Both the position numbers and the translations under genes were made by a program. Below are positions 17,548 through 26,549 of a stretch of DNA of 64,000 bases, in pieces. The DNA comes from Streptomyces tagetis (GTDB taxonomy: Bacteria > Actinomycetota > Actinomycetes > Streptomycetales > Streptomycetaceae): assembly GCF_018069565.1 (NCBI RefSeq), contig NZ_JAGPNL010000001.1, positions 1,612,001 to 1,676,000 of the forward strand, in the 5' to 3' direction. The notes below the pieces were generated by a model. The model had not been told where the DNA came from, made no database searches, and saw only the letters and a program-made list of their open reading frames with translations. The first letter of the stretch is position 1. Each line of letters begins with the position of its first letter.

Positions 17548-18177
17548 ATGACCGACACGCCGACGCAGCCCGCCGACTTCTGGGAGGCACGCTACCGGGA
17601 CGCCGGGCGTGTCTGGAGCGGACGCCCGAACGGCCTGCTGGTCCGCGAGGCCGCGGACCTCACCCCCGGCACCGCCCTCGACCTGGGCTGCGGCGAGGGC
17701 GCGGACGCCGTCTGGCTGGCCTCGCGGGGCTGGCGGGTGACCGGCGTCGACATCTCCGCCACGGCCCTCGAACGCGCCGCCGACCACGCCGCCGAGGCCG
17801 GGGTGGGCGAGCGGACCGCCTGGGAGCGCCACGAACTGGGCCGCACTTTCCCCGAGGGCGTCTTCGACCTGGTGAGCGCCCACTACCTCCAGTCGCCCGT
17901 CGCCCTCGACCAGCGCGGTGTCCTGCGCTCCGCCGCGCGCGCGGTGGCGGAGGGCGGCACACTGCTGATCGTCCTGCACGCCGCCTGGCCCTCCTGGCAG
18001 ACCGAGCCGCCCTTCGACGCGGCCTTCCCCACCCTCGACGGGCTCCTCGCCGAACTCGCCCTGCCCGACGACGTGTGGACCCTCGTCACACGGGAGACGG
18101 TGCGCCGCCCCAGTACCTCTCCCGAGGGCGCCGAGGGCTTCCGCGAGGACCACGTGTGGCGTCTGCGCCGCCACTGA
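17548..18177 (+). CDS. Class I SAM-dependent methyltransferase
   Basis: Rossmann-fold methyltransferase of 209 residues. Motif I is ALDLGCGEGADAVWLASRG, followed by VTGVDISATALERA (motif II acid binding the ribose of SAM) and FDLVSAHYLQSP (motif IV). It is in the same general group as TehB/thiopurine-type enzymes (N-terminal FWEARYRDAG...WSGRPN). The acceptor is unknown. ATG at 17548 with GGGGAGG upstream. It stands alone and ends at a shared hairpin terminator with the opposed protease gene. Confidence 0.85.
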   Translation: MTDTPTQPADFWEARYRDAGRVWSGRPNGLLVREAADLTPGTALDLGCGEGADAVWLASRGWRVTGVDISATALERAADHAAEAGVGERTAWERHELGRTFPEGVFDLVSAHYLQSPVALDQRGVLRSAARAVAEGGTLLIVLHAAWPSWQTEPPFDAAFPTLDGLLAELALPDDVWTLVTRETVRRPSTSPEGAEGFREDHVWRLRRH

Positions 18178-18197
18178 GCACCCCGGGGCGGACACCG

Positions 18198-18244
18198 CAC
18201 GGCCCCGGCACCGGGGGCGTCAACGCCCCGGCTCCGGGGCCGTG
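18198..18244. terminator. Bidirectional terminator between convergent genes
   Basis: A 47-base nearly perfect hairpin: 11-base outer arms (18198-18208, 18234-18244) and an inner stem, with one internal mismatch step and a two-base loop. It lies between the stops of the methyltransferase and the opposed protease gene. Confidence 0.8.
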
Positions 18245-18261
18245 AACGGAGCGAGGGACCG

Positions 18262-19629
18262 TCAGGCCCGCTGCCACAGGGACGGCGTGGCCTCGGGCGA
18301 GGAGGCGTCCTGTGCCTGGTGCTTCTGGAGGCACCGGTAGCGCACGCCCCCGTGGGTCACCGAGGTCCCGGCCGCGTAGACGCGGCCGGCGGCCCACGCG
18401 TCCCCCGCGCCCTCCTGCGGCACGGGCGTCTTCGTCGTGGCGGACGTGGTCCGCAGCGTCAGCCCGAACGCGGAGAGCGTGTCGTTGACCGGCTGGTAGA
18501 ACGTGGTCCCGCCCCGCGTGCAGTCGCCGGAGCCGCCGGAGGTGGTGCCCTGTGCCTGGGCGCCCGCGAGGAAGGGGCCGCCGGAGTCGCCGGGCTCCGC
18601 GCACACCGTGGTCTCGGTGACGCCCTGGACGGTGCCCTCCGGGTAGCCGACGCTCGTGTCGTGCTGCCGGATGGTGCCGCAGTGCCAGCCCGTGGTGGAG
18701 CCCGAGCGGCAGACCGACGCCCCCGCCAGGGCCTCTACCGAACCGGCGACCTGGGTGACCGCGCCGTCCCGCGCCCTGACGTCCGGCGTGGCGGTCCAGC
18801 CCTCGCCGACCGCCACCCACGCCATGTCCCGGCCGGGGAAGACGGACTGCCGGAAGGTGCCCTGCGCGCTCTCGTCGTACCCGGTGGTGGACGCGCCCGG
18901 GGTGCCGCAGTGACCGGCGGTGGCGAAGCCCTCCTGCCCGTCCTGGGTGACGGAGAAGCCGATCGAGCAGCGGGCCCCGTCGTCGATGTGGTAAGCGTCG
19001 CCGCCCACCAGGTCCGTCAGCGGCCGGGGCCGGTCCGCCGAGATCCGTACGCCGAGGTCCGCGCGGTCCACACCGGCGGCCTCGGCGAAGGCGGTCGCGG
19101 CAGGTTCGCCGGTGGCCTGGACCACGACCCGGTTGGCGCGCACGTCGACGTACCAGACCGGCGTGGCGGCGGTGGACACGCGGGCGGCGGCGGCGTCCAG
19201 GCGCTCCTTGACGCCGGTGAGTTCGCCCAGGCCCCGCGCGACGACGGCCGCCCGCGCGCCCTGCGCCTCGATGGCGTCCGTGTCGGCGGCGTCCGTGGTG
19301 GCGACGGTCAGTTCGGCGGAGGTCTCGCCGCTCACCCAGGCACCGGCGAAGCGGTCGCCGAGGCGGTTGCGCAGCAGGCCCGCGCGGGTGCCCGCCTCCG
19401 CCTCGTTGACCAGCCGCTCCGCCGCCCGGCCGGGCGCGAGCCCCAGGTCCCGTTCCATCGCCCGCAGCAGCGCCGCGGGCGCCCCTTCGGCGCCGGAGGG
19501 CCGTGCGGCGGCCGGCGAGGGGGCGGGCGGCGGCGCGGCCGAGGCCGTCGGGGGGAGTGCGGCCAGGGCCAGCGCGCCCAGCGCGGCCCAGGCGGCGCGG
19601 CGGCCGTACACGGCGTCTTTGCCGACCAT
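18262..19629 (-). CDS. Secreted streptogrisin-like S1 protease with chitin-binding-type domain
   Basis: Preproprotease of 455 residues. Signal peptide residues 1-32 (RR...ALGALALAALPPTASAA); prodomain of the alpha-lytic type about 45-203; S1 protease domain about 204-390 with triad His240 (TAGHC), Asp268 (GRDMAW) and Ser349 (GDSGGP) and six cysteines placed for three disulfides (221/241, 307/317, 343/373); C-terminal CBM5/12-like domain 410-455 (DAWAAGRVYAAGTSVTHGG). This order matches streptogrisin C (SprC). The prodomain folds the enzyme and is then cut off; the last domain probably binds chitin or cell-wall polymers. ATG at 19629 with GAAGGAGG upstream. Confidence 0.9.
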   Translation of the reverse strand: MVGKDAVYGRRAAWAALGALALAALPPTASAAPPPAPSPAAARPSGAEGAPAALLRAMERDLGLAPGRAAERLVNEAEAGTRAGLLRNRLGDRFAGAWVSGETSAELTVATTDAADTDAIEAQGARAAVVARGLGELTGVKERLDAAAARVSTAATPVWYVDVRANRVVVQATGEPAATAFAEAAGVDRADLGVRISADRPRPLTDLVGGDAYHIDDGARCSIGFSVTQDGQEGFATAGHCGTPGASTTGYDESAQGTFRQSVFPGRDMAWVAVGEGWTATPDVRARDGAVTQVAGSVEALAGASVCRSGSTTGWHCGTIRQHDTSVGYPEGTVQGVTETTVCAEPGDSGGPFLAGAQAQGTTSGGSGDCTRGGTTFYQPVNDTLSAFGLTLRTTSATTKTPVPQEGAGDAWAAGRVYAAGTSVTHGGVRYRCLQKHQAQDASSPEATPSLWQRA

Positions 19630-19822
19630 GCGGGATGCCTCCTTCGGCCGCCGTCCGGCACGGCGGCGACGGGTGAGTGGGGGGGGCGGGGCAGCGGTGC
19701 CGGCCGGAAGCCACAGACCTTGCCGGAAGGGCCCCGGACGATGCCGTACGAAGGCGTCGTTCGCGCGATGGGGGACCCTCCGGGCGGCAGGTGCAGTAGG
19801 CGGGGGCCGGTTCCGGGCGGGC

Positions 19823-21487
19823 TCAGGCCGGTTTCAGGCCCGGGGCGCCGGCCTCGGTGACGAAGGAGGCGGCCGTGGTGACGGGGGCGCCCGGCGTGGT
19901 GACGGCGGAGACGGCGCGGAAGTCGACGCGGGCCGCCGCCCGGCCCAGCTCGACCCGGGCGTAGCCGCGCTTGCCGTGGTAGAAGCGCAGGTGCGGATTG
20001 GCCCGCATGTACGTGTCCCAGGTGGCCGGCTTCTCCTGGCCGTCCCGGCCGCTGGCCACCGAGGTGCAGGCGATCTCCGTGCCCAGCGTCCGGGAGTCCG
20101 GGTCGTCGAAGTCGTCCAGGACGTCGAAGGCGTAGGCCACGTGCACGTCACCGGTGAGGACGAGCCAGTTGTCGAGGCCGGCCGCCTTGGCACCGGCGAC
20201 GACGCGGTCCCGCGAGGCGCGGTAGCCGTCCCAGGCGTCCATCGACATGTCCGCGTCCGCCCCGGCGGCGAACTTGCGCTGGGAGAAGCAGACCTGCTGC
20301 GGCATCACGTTCCACAGCGCCGTCGAGGCGTGCCAGCCGTCGAGCAGCCAGCGCTCCTGCGCGGCCCCCGTGAGGGTGCGCGCCGGATCGTCGGACTCCG
20401 GTCCGGGCGGGTGCGGCCGGTCGTCGTAGACTTGGTCGGAGCGGTACTGGCGGGTGTCCAGGACGTCGAACTGGGCCAGGGTGCCCCAGTGCAGCCGGCG
20501 GTACATCCGCGCGTCGGGCCCCCTCGGCGACTGCGCCGCGCGCAGCGGCTGGTGCTCCCAGCAGGCGCGGTACGCGGCGGCCCGGCGCAGCAGGAACTCC
20601 TCGGGCGGCACGTCGTTCTCGGGCACGGCGCCCGCGTAGTTGTTCTCCGTCTCGTGGTCGTCCCAGGTGACGACGAAGGGGTGCGCGGCGTGCGCCGCCC
20701 GCAGGTCCGGGTCGCTCTTGTAGAGGGAGTAGCGCAGCCGGTAGTCCGCCAGCGTCATCGTCTCGTGGTCGAAGACGCCGGGCAGGGTGCCGGAGGGGTG
20801 GCGGCGCTCCCCGCCGGACGAGTTCACCGCGTACTCGTACAGGTAGTCGCCGAGGTGGAAGACGACGTCGACGTCGTCCTCGGCGAGGTGGCGGTGGACG
20901 GTGAAGTAACCGTCCTGGTACGCCTGGCAGGCGACGGCCGCGAGCCGCAGGGACGCCGCGGGGGTGCCGGCGGCGGGCGCGGTGCGGGTGCGGCCCACGG
21001 GGCTGATCCAGGGGCCGGCGCGGAAGCGGTAGTGGTGGACGGTGCCGGGCGCCAGCCCCCGCACGTCGACGTGGACGCTGTGCCGGTACGCGGCGTGGGC
21101 GAGGGCCCGGCCGCGGCGGACTACGGTGGCGAAGCGCTCGTCGAGCGCCACCTCCCAGTCGACGGTGATCCGCTCCTCGCCCAGCCCGCCGTCGACGGCG
21201 AACGGCTCGGGCGCCAGCCGCGTCCACAGCAGGACCGAGTCGGGCAGCGGGTCCCCGGAGGCGACGCCGAGGGTGAAGGGGTCGGTGGCGATCCGCGCGG
21301 CGCCCCGGGCGGGGGCGGCGAAGGCGCCGCGGTCCGGCAGGTTGGTGGCGAAGGCCAGCGCGGCGGCGGCAGCGGTCACCGTGAGGAAGCGCCGGCGGCC
21401 GAGGTGGTGGGCGGCGGCCCGGAGCACGGCGTCGTGGGGGGAGAAGGCGTGGCCGGCCGGTGCGCGGTGACGGCCGCTGGGCGCCAT
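19823..21487 (-). CDS. phoD: Alkaline phosphatase D (PhoD), Tat-exported
   Basis: PhoD-family phosphodiesterase/phosphatase of 554 residues. The N-terminus has a twin-arginine signal (GRRRFL at residues 30-35, then an alanine-rich stretch to AFAAPA), so it is exported folded. The PhoD N-terminal beta domain follows (GVASGDPLPDSVLLWTRL), then the metallophosphatase core: HLGDYLYEY, TWDDHETENNYAG and LTGDVHVAY contribute the Fe/Ca ligands. It releases phosphate from organic esters outside the cell. I chose the ATG at 21487 (GAGAGGA upstream). The long leader up to an AT-rich patch at about 21670-21695 may hold the promoter; I could not identify a clear PHO box. Confidence 0.9.
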   Translation of the reverse strand: MAPSGRHRAPAGHAFSPHDAVLRAAAHHLGRRRFLTVTAAAAALAFATNLPDRGAFAAPARGAARIATDPFTLGVASGDPLPDSVLLWTRLAPEPFAVDGGLGEERITVDWEVALDERFATVVRRGRALAHAAYRHSVHVDVRGLAPGTVHHYRFRAGPWISPVGRTRTAPAAGTPAASLRLAAVACQAYQDGYFTVHRHLAEDDVDVVFHLGDYLYEYAVNSSGGERRHPSGTLPGVFDHETMTLADYRLRYSLYKSDPDLRAAHAAHPFVVTWDDHETENNYAGAVPENDVPPEEFLLRRAAAYRACWEHQPLRAAQSPRGPDARMYRRLHWGTLAQFDVLDTRQYRSDQVYDDRPHPPGPESDDPARTLTGAAQERWLLDGWHASTALWNVMPQQVCFSQRKFAAGADADMSMDAWDGYRASRDRVVAGAKAAGLDNWLVLTGDVHVAYAFDVLDDFDDPDSRTLGTEIACTSVASGRDGQEKPATWDTYMRANPHLRFYHGKRGYARVELGRAAARVDFRAVSAVTTPGAPVTTAASFVTEAGAPGLKPA

Positions 21488-21803
21488 CGGGTGTCCTCTC
21501 GTACGGGCGGGCGGGTCCCGGGGCGAGCGGCGCGGGGGCGGCGTGGTCCCGGACGGTCGTCCCGCGCACACCGGCACGGGGTGTTCGCCTCGCGGGAGCC
21601 GGGGTACGCCGTCCACGCCGGGCCCCCGTCGCGCGGTGGCGCCGACGGCCCGTGCTGCGCGGACTCCGCATGCTAAACAGACAAACCGCCTGGAAGAGGG
21701 AGGACTTGCGGGGCGAGCGCCGAGATGATCGCACAAGAGGCGGTACGGGGGTGGGGTACCCGCTCCCGTGGGTCCGCGGGGGCGGTACGGACAGGGCCCG
21801 AGC

Positions 21804-21927
21804 GCGGCGGCGGAAGCCGAGGGCGGTGCCGAAAGGCGGGGGCGGTGCCGAAAGCCGAGGGCGGTGCCGAAAGGCGGGGGCGATGCCGAAAGGCGGGGGC
21901 GATGCCGAGAGGCGGGGGACGGTGCCG
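21804..21927 (+). repeat. 19-base minisatellite, about six copies
   Basis: Imperfect units begin at 21804 and then at 21823, 21842, 21861, 21880, 21899 and 21918, exactly 19 bases apart, with core GCG(G/A)TGCCGAAAGGCGGGG. They lie in the divergent gap between phoD and the threonine dehydratase-like gene (21488-22037). Nothing else in that gap looks coding; the frames stay open only because the repeat lacks stops. Confidence 0.85.
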
Positions 21928-22037
21928 GGACCGCGCGCCGCGTAGCCTCGACGGCAGCGCGACGACGACCGGACACGAGGCGGACCCCTGCCGGAGGGCC
22001 GCCGGACCGCCGCACGGACCAGAGCTGGAGGACCCGC

Positions 22038-23018
22038 GTGCCCACCACCGACCCGCTGCCCGTCACCCTCGACGACGTCCGGGCCGCCGCCGCGCGCCTG
22101 GCGGGCGTCGCCCACCGCACCCCGGTCCTGCGCTCCCGCACCCTGGACGCCCTCGTCGGCGCGGAGACCTTCCTCAAGTGCGAGAACTTCCAGCGGGTGG
22201 GCGCCTTCAAGTTCCGCGGCGCCTACCACGCCGCCTCCCGCCTGCCGCCCGACCGGCTCGCCCGGGGCATCGCCGCCTACTCCTCCGGCAACCACGCCCA
22301 GGCCGTCGCCCTCGCCGCCCGGGAACTCGGCACCACCGCCGTCATCGTCATGCCCGAGGACGCGCCGCCCTCCAAACGGGAGGCCACCGCCGCCTACGGC
22401 GCCGAGATCGTCCCCTACGACCGCTACGGCGCCGACCGGGTCGCCCTCGCCGAGGCCCTGGCCGCCGACCGCGGCCTGACCCTCATCCCGCCCTACGAGC
22501 ACCCCGACGTCATCGCCGGACAGGGCACCGCCGCCCTCGAACTCCTCGACGACGTCGGCGCGCTGGACGCGCTGATCGTCCCGGTCGGCGGCGGGGGACT
22601 GATCGCCGGGAGCGCCGTCGCGGCCACCGGCCTCCACCCCGGGCTCCGGGTGACCGGGGTCGAACCGGAGGCGGGGGACGACACCCTGCGCTCCCTGCGG
22701 GCGGGCCGCCGGGTGCGGGTGCCGGTGCCCCGCACCATCGCCGACGGCCAGGCCGTGGACACCCCCGGGGAGCTGACCTTCTCCGTCAACCGGCGGCTGC
22801 TCGACGGGATCGTGCTCGTCGGCGACGACGAGATCCGGGACGCCATGCGCTTCGCCTTCGAACGGCTGAAGATCGTCCTGGAACCGAGCGGCGCCACGCC
22901 GCTCGCCGCGCTCCTGAGCGGCCGGGCCGGGCCGCTGCCCCGCCGCATCGGGCTGATCCTCTCCGGCGGCAACGTCGACGCCGCGCGTTTCGCCCGGCTC
23001 TGCGGCACCGGCGGCTGA
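22038..23018 (+). CDS. PLP-dependent threonine/serine dehydratase-like enzyme
   Basis: Fold-type II PLP enzyme of 326 residues without the regulatory ACT domain of biosynthetic IlvA, so nearer to catabolic TdcB, serine racemase or hydroxyaspartate ammonia-lyase. The Schiff-base lysine is in FKFRGAYH, the substrate loop is SSGNHAQA, and the phosphate loop is PVGGGGLIAG. It should deaminate L-threonine or L-serine to the 2-oxo acid, or racemise serine. The GTG at 22038 has CTGGAGGA upstream. It begins about 110 bases after the 19-base minisatellite. The cupin gene follows after 101 bases. Confidence 0.85.
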   Translation: MPTTDPLPVTLDDVRAAAARLAGVAHRTPVLRSRTLDALVGAETFLKCENFQRVGAFKFRGAYHAASRLPPDRLARGIAAYSSGNHAQAVALAARELGTTAVIVMPEDAPPSKREATAAYGAEIVPYDRYGADRVALAEALAADRGLTLIPPYEHPDVIAGQGTAALELLDDVGALDALIVPVGGGGLIAGSAVAATGLHPGLRVTGVEPEAGDDTLRSLRAGRRVRVPVPRTIADGQAVDTPGELTFSVNRRLLDGIVLVGDDEIRDAMRFAFERLKIVLEPSGATPLAALLSGRAGPLPRRIGLILSGGNVDAARFARLCGTGG

Positions 23019-23119
23019 CCCTGCGGGCGCCCACCGGGACCGAATCCCGCCCGGGGTTGGCGGCAGGGTCCCGGCGGACGGACCATGGAGGGGAGGGAAA
23101 CCAGGGAAGGAGGAGCGTC

Positions 23120-23479
23120 ATGCTGGAGATCAAGACGCTCGACAAGCCCGACGAGCGGCGCGATTTCCCTCGCGGCCACATCGAGGCCGTGCACCTCGGC
23201 GGACTCGACTTCGCCGTCGCCACCTTCGAACCGGGCTGGCGCTGGTCGGAGTCGGTGGCGCCCATCGCGGGCACCGACAGTTGCCGCATCCACCACAACG
23301 GCTACGTCGTCGCGGGCCGGATGCGCATCCGCATGGACGACGGCGCCGAGAGCGAGGTGGGCGCCGGCGACGTCTTCGTCTGCCCGCCCGGACACGACGC
23401 CTGGACCGTGGGCGACGAACAGTGCGTGGTCTACGACTTCGCCGGCGGCATGGCCCAGGAGTACGCCAAGGCCGACTAG
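23120..23479 (+). CDS. Cupin domain protein
   Basis: Single small cupin of 119 residues. The two cupin motifs appear as CRIHHNGYVVAGRMRIRM and PPGHDAWTVGDEQCVV, but the first has only part of the usual G-x5-H-x-H-x3-4-E pattern, so metal binding is uncertain. Function unknown. A strong GAAGGAGGA site precedes the ATG at 23120. It may be cotranscribed with the dehydratase gene. Confidence 0.8.
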   Translation: MLEIKTLDKPDERRDFPRGHIEAVHLGGLDFAVATFEPGWRWSESVAPIAGTDSCRIHHNGYVVAGRMRIRMDDGAESEVGAGDVFVCPPGHDAWTVGDEQCVVYDFAGGMAQEYAKAD

Positions 23480-23488
23480 GGAACGAGG

Positions 23489-23518
23489 GCGGCACCGGGC
23501 CCGCGCGCCCGGTGCCGC
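23489..23518. terminator. Hairpin terminator between cupin and lutC
   Basis: Perfect 12-base arms (23489-23500 and 23507-23518) around a 6-base loop, between the convergent cupin and lutC genes; it can serve both. Confidence 0.75.
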
Positions 23519-23591
23519 GCCGTACGCCGGGCGCGCGGGAGGTGCCGCGCGTCGGCACTGTGCGGGACGGGGCCGCTACCGGGCGTGTCGC

Positions 23592-24239
23592 CTACTCCGC
23601 CCCGGCCAGGACCACCTCCAGCGTGCGGGGCCCGTGCACCCCCTCGACGCGGCTCAGCTCGATGTCGCTGGTGGCCGACGGGCCGGAGATCCAGGTCAGC
23701 GGGCGGGCCGGATCGAGACGCGGCAGCGCCAGCGGAACCGAGGCGACCACCTGGTCCGGCACCCGCACCACACAGATGTGGTGGTCGGGGACGAGGGTGA
23801 CGCGGCGGCGCCCCTGCCCGGCGGAGCCGTCCAGGACGAGCGTGCCGGTCTCCGCGATCGCCACGGCGCACCCGGTGACCACGCTGTCGACCAGGTCCAG
23901 TTCGCCCGGCGTGCTCTCCGCCCGGTCCTCGACCCGCTCCGCGCCGGATTCCGCGAGCCACGCCGGGTCCAGCCCCGCCGGGACCAGCACCGTCCGCGCG
24001 CCGCGTGCCGCCAGCAGCCCGGCGATCGTGGCCGCCACCTCGCCGGGCGCGCAGCGGTGCACCAGGGCCCGGTAGTCGGCCAGGTTCCGGGCGAGGAGGT
24101 CCGCCGTTTTCGCGGGGGTGCGCTGCCCGTGCTCGCGCAGGTAGTCCCGGGCGATCACCTCCTCGTAGGGGCGTTCGTCGCGCGGTACGTCCGCGAGCGC
24201 GCGCCGCACCCGGCCCAGGACCCGTTCCCTGCCGCTCAC
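23592..24239 (-). CDS. lutC: LutC-like LUD-domain lactate utilization protein
   Basis: LUD-domain protein of 215 residues, third subunit of the L-lactate oxidation system LutABC. Seen are the short N-terminal helix (SGRERVLGRVRRALADVPRDERPY), VSVVTGCAVAIAETGTLVLDGS-type core (here DSVVTGCAVAIAETGTLVL) and the ending HGPRTLEVVL. The GTG start at 24239 overlaps the TGA of lutB (GTGA), so the operon is tightly coupled. Exact biochemical role of the LutC subunit is not settled in the literature I know. Confidence 0.85.
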   Translation of the reverse strand: MSGRERVLGRVRRALADVPRDERPYEEVIARDYLREHGQRTPAKTADLLARNLADYRALVHRCAPGEVAATIAGLLAARGARTVLVPAGLDPAWLAESGAERVEDRAESTPGELDLVDSVVTGCAVAIAETGTLVLDGSAGQGRRRVTLVPDHHICVVRVPDQVVASVPLALPRLDPARPLTWISGPSATSDIELSRVEGVHGPRTLEVVLAGAE

Positions 24240-25726
24240 CTCGCGGCTCCCTTCGTCTCGTCCGCCCCGCCGCCCGTCCGCCGCCACCAGTCCCGGAAGG
24301 GTTCCGCCGGCACCGGGGGCAGATCCCGGGTGGCGCTCCACGCCCGGCCCGGACCGGGCAGCGTCCGCGGATGGAAGCGGCGGGTCCGCGAGGCCAGCCG
24401 CTGGCCCGTCCGCAGCACCCCCGGCCGGGCGAACGCCCACCGCGCCGCCCGCATCGCCGCCCGCTCCGCCGCGTGACCCCGGGCCGGCCGCAGCACCACC
24501 CGGTTGCCGCCCCGGACCGCCGGACCGCCCTGCACCACCCGCTCCCGCAGGTGCACCAGCACCTCGGGGATGTCGATGGCGACCGGGCACACCTCGTAGC
24601 AGGCGCCGCAGAGCGAGGAGGCGTACGGCAGGGACGCGTCGACCGCGCTGCCCGTGCCGCGCAACTGGGGGCTGAGGATCGCGCCGATCGGGCCCGGGTA
24701 CACCGAGCCGTAGGCGTGCCCGCCCGCCCGCTCGTAGACCGGGCAGACGTTCAGGCAGGCCGAGCAGCGGATGCAGCGCAGCGCCTGGCGGCCCACCTCG
24801 TCCGCGAGGGTGTCGGTGCGCCCGTTGTCCAGCAGCACCAGGTGGAAGACGCGCGGGCCGTCCCCCTCGGTGGTGCCGGTCCACATCGACGTGTACGGGT
24901 TCATGCGCTCGGCGGTCGAGGAGCGGGGGAGGGTCTGGAGGAAGACCTCCAGGTCCCGCCAGGTGGGCACCACCTTCTCGATGCCGACCACGGAGATCAG
25001 CGTCTCGGGCAGGGTCAGGCACATCCGCCCGTTGCCCTCCGACTCCACCACGACCAGCGTGCCGGTCTCGGCGACCACGAAGTTGGCGCCCGAGACGCCC
25101 ACCTTGGCGCGCAGGAACTTCTCCCGCAGGTGCAGCCGGGCCGCCTCGGCGAGCTGCGCGGGCGTGTCGGTGAGCCCCTCGGGGGCGGGCCGCCCCCACG
25201 CGCCCATCTCGGCGCGGAAGACGTCGCGGATCTCGCCCCGGTTGCGGTGGATCGCCGGCACCAGGATGTGCGAGGGGCGGTCCCGGCCCAACTGCACGAT
25301 CAGCTCGGCGAGATCGGTCTCGTAGGCGCGGATGCCCTCCTCGGCGAGGGCCTCGTTGAGACCGGTCTCCTGGGTGGCCATGGACTTGACCTTGACCACC
25401 TCCGACTCGCCGGTCTCCCGCACCAGCCGGGCGACGATCCGGTTCGCCTCGTCAGCGTCGGCGGCCCAGTGCACGATGCCGCCGGCCGCCGTCACGGACG
25501 CCTCCACCTGCTCCAGATAGCGGTCGAGGTGGCGCAGCGTGTGGTCCTTGATCCGCCGGCCGGCCTCGCGCAGCGCCGCCCAGTCGGAGACCTCGGCCAC
25601 CGCCGCGGCCCGCTTGGCGCGGATGGTGTGCGTGGCGTGGCGCAGGTTGCCGCGCAGCGTCGCGTCGCGCACCGCCGTGCGCGCCGCCTCCGGGAAGGCC
25701 GGCATCCCCAGGTAGGTCCCGCTCAT
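24236..25726 (-). CDS. lutB: LutB-like iron-sulfur lactate utilization protein
   Basis: Protein of 496 residues: LUD domain in the first 300 (AGRRIKDHTLRHLDRYLEQ, KSMATQETGLNEAL, GVSGANFVVAETGTLVVVESEGNGR), then a ferredoxin-like segment with CIRCSACLNVCPVY and CGACYEVCPV that should hold two [4Fe-4S] clusters, and a C-terminal DUF3390-like tail ending in WWRRTGG. It is the electron-transferring core of LutABC, oxidising L-lactate to pyruvate. The ATG at 25726 overlaps the lutA stop (ATGA); its stop overlaps the lutC start. Confidence 0.9.
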   Translation of the reverse strand: MSGTYLGMPAFPEAARTAVRDATLRGNLRHATHTIRAKRAAAVAEVSDWAALREAGRRIKDHTLRHLDRYLEQVEASVTAAGGIVHWAADADEANRIVARLVRETGESEVVKVKSMATQETGLNEALAEEGIRAYETDLAELIVQLGRDRPSHILVPAIHRNRGEIRDVFRAEMGAWGRPAPEGLTDTPAQLAEAARLHLREKFLRAKVGVSGANFVVAETGTLVVVESEGNGRMCLTLPETLISVVGIEKVVPTWRDLEVFLQTLPRSSTAERMNPYTSMWTGTTEGDGPRVFHLVLLDNGRTDTLADEVGRQALRCIRCSACLNVCPVYERAGGHAYGSVYPGPIGAILSPQLRGTGSAVDASLPYASSLCGACYEVCPVAIDIPEVLVHLRERVVQGGPAVRGGNRVVLRPARGHAAERAAMRAARWAFARPGVLRTGQRLASRTRRFHPRTLPGPGRAWSATRDLPPVPAEPFRDWWRRTGGGADETKGAAR

Positions 25727-26478
25727 CCGCGCGCCTCGCCTTCCGTGCTCGCCAGGATCTCCGCGATGTGCACCGGCCGTAGCCCCGTCCGCAGCCGTGC
25801 CATGGTCCCGCCGAGGTGCATCAGGCACGAGTTGTCCGCCGCGCACAGCACCTCGGCCCCCGTCGACACGGCGTGGCGCACCTTGTCCGCGCCCATCGCC
25901 GCCGACACGTCCGGGTTCTTCACGGCGAAGGTGCCGCCGAAACCGCAGCACTCCTCGGCGCCCGGCAACTCGACCAGCTCCAGCCCCCGCACCGCCTCCA
26001 GCAGCCGCCGCGGCCGGTCGCCCAGACCGAGGGAGCGCAGCCCGTGGCAGGTCGGGTGGTAGGTCACCGTGTGCGGGTAGTACGCCCCCACGTCCGTCAC
26101 CCCCACCACGTCCACCAGGAACTCCGTCAGCTCGTACGTCTTCGGCACCACCGGTGCCAGCGTCGCGGCGAGCGTGTCGCCGCGGCCCTCGGCGCGGGCC
26201 CGTTCGCCGAGCCGCGGGTACAGCTCCCGCACCATCGCCCCGCACGAGCCGGACGGCGTCACGATCGCCTCGTACCCCCGGAAGACCTCGGCGAAGCGGA
26301 CGGCGAGGGGCTCCGCCTCGTGCCGGTACCCGGTGTTGTAGTGGGCCTGGCCGCAACAGGTCTGCCCCATCGGGAAGTCGACCTCGACGCCGAGTCTGGT
26401 CAGCAGTCTCACCACGGCGCGGCCGGTGTCGGGATAGAGCGTGTCGTTGACGCAGGTCAGGAACAGGGCGACACGCAT
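25723..26478 (-). CDS. lutA: LutA-like (Fe-S)-binding oxidoreductase subunit
   Basis: Protein of 251 residues with two CCG (cysteine-rich) domains: PMGQTCCGQAHYNTG and GAEECCGFGGTFAVKNPD, each able to ligate an unusual iron-sulfur cluster. It resembles YkgE/LutA and glycolate oxidase GlcF halves. First gene of lutABC. The ATG at 26478 follows GAGGAG. The rhaB gene ends 71 bases upstream, and that gap has its own palindrome (26494-26507), so lutABC may be expressed apart from the rhamnose genes as well as with them. Confidence 0.9.
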   Translation of the reverse strand: MRVALFLTCVNDTLYPDTGRAVVRLLTRLGVEVDFPMGQTCCGQAHYNTGYRHEAEPLAVRFAEVFRGYEAIVTPSGSCGAMVRELYPRLGERARAEGRGDTLAATLAPVVPKTYELTEFLVDVVGVTDVGAYYPHTVTYHPTCHGLRSLGLGDRPRRLLEAVRGLELVELPGAEECCGFGGTFAVKNPDVSAAMGADKVRHAVSTGAEVLCAADNSCLMHLGGTMARLRTGLRPVHIAEILASTEGEARG

Positions 26479-26493
26479 CGCGGCTCCTCGGTG

Positions 26494-26507
26494 TGATCAA
26501 CTGATGA
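26494..26507. promoter_or_regulatory. GntR-type palindrome before lutA
   Basis: TGATCAACTGATGA contains the palindrome ATCA-AC-TGAT (26496-26505), the ATCAnnTGAT pattern often bound by GntR/FadR-type regulators, and lies 16 bases before the lutA start. Lactate operons are commonly under GntR (LutR/LldR) control, but no such gene is in this window. Confidence 0.4.
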
Positions 26508-26549
26508 ACGCAGGGTAGTGGGGGTGCGCGGGCGAGCGGGAGACCCCGT

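Noticed and set aside
21488..21700. PHO box upstream of phoD
   Set aside because: The AT-rich patch near 21670-21695 has only a vague GTTTGTCTG-type resemblance, too weak to claim PhoP control.
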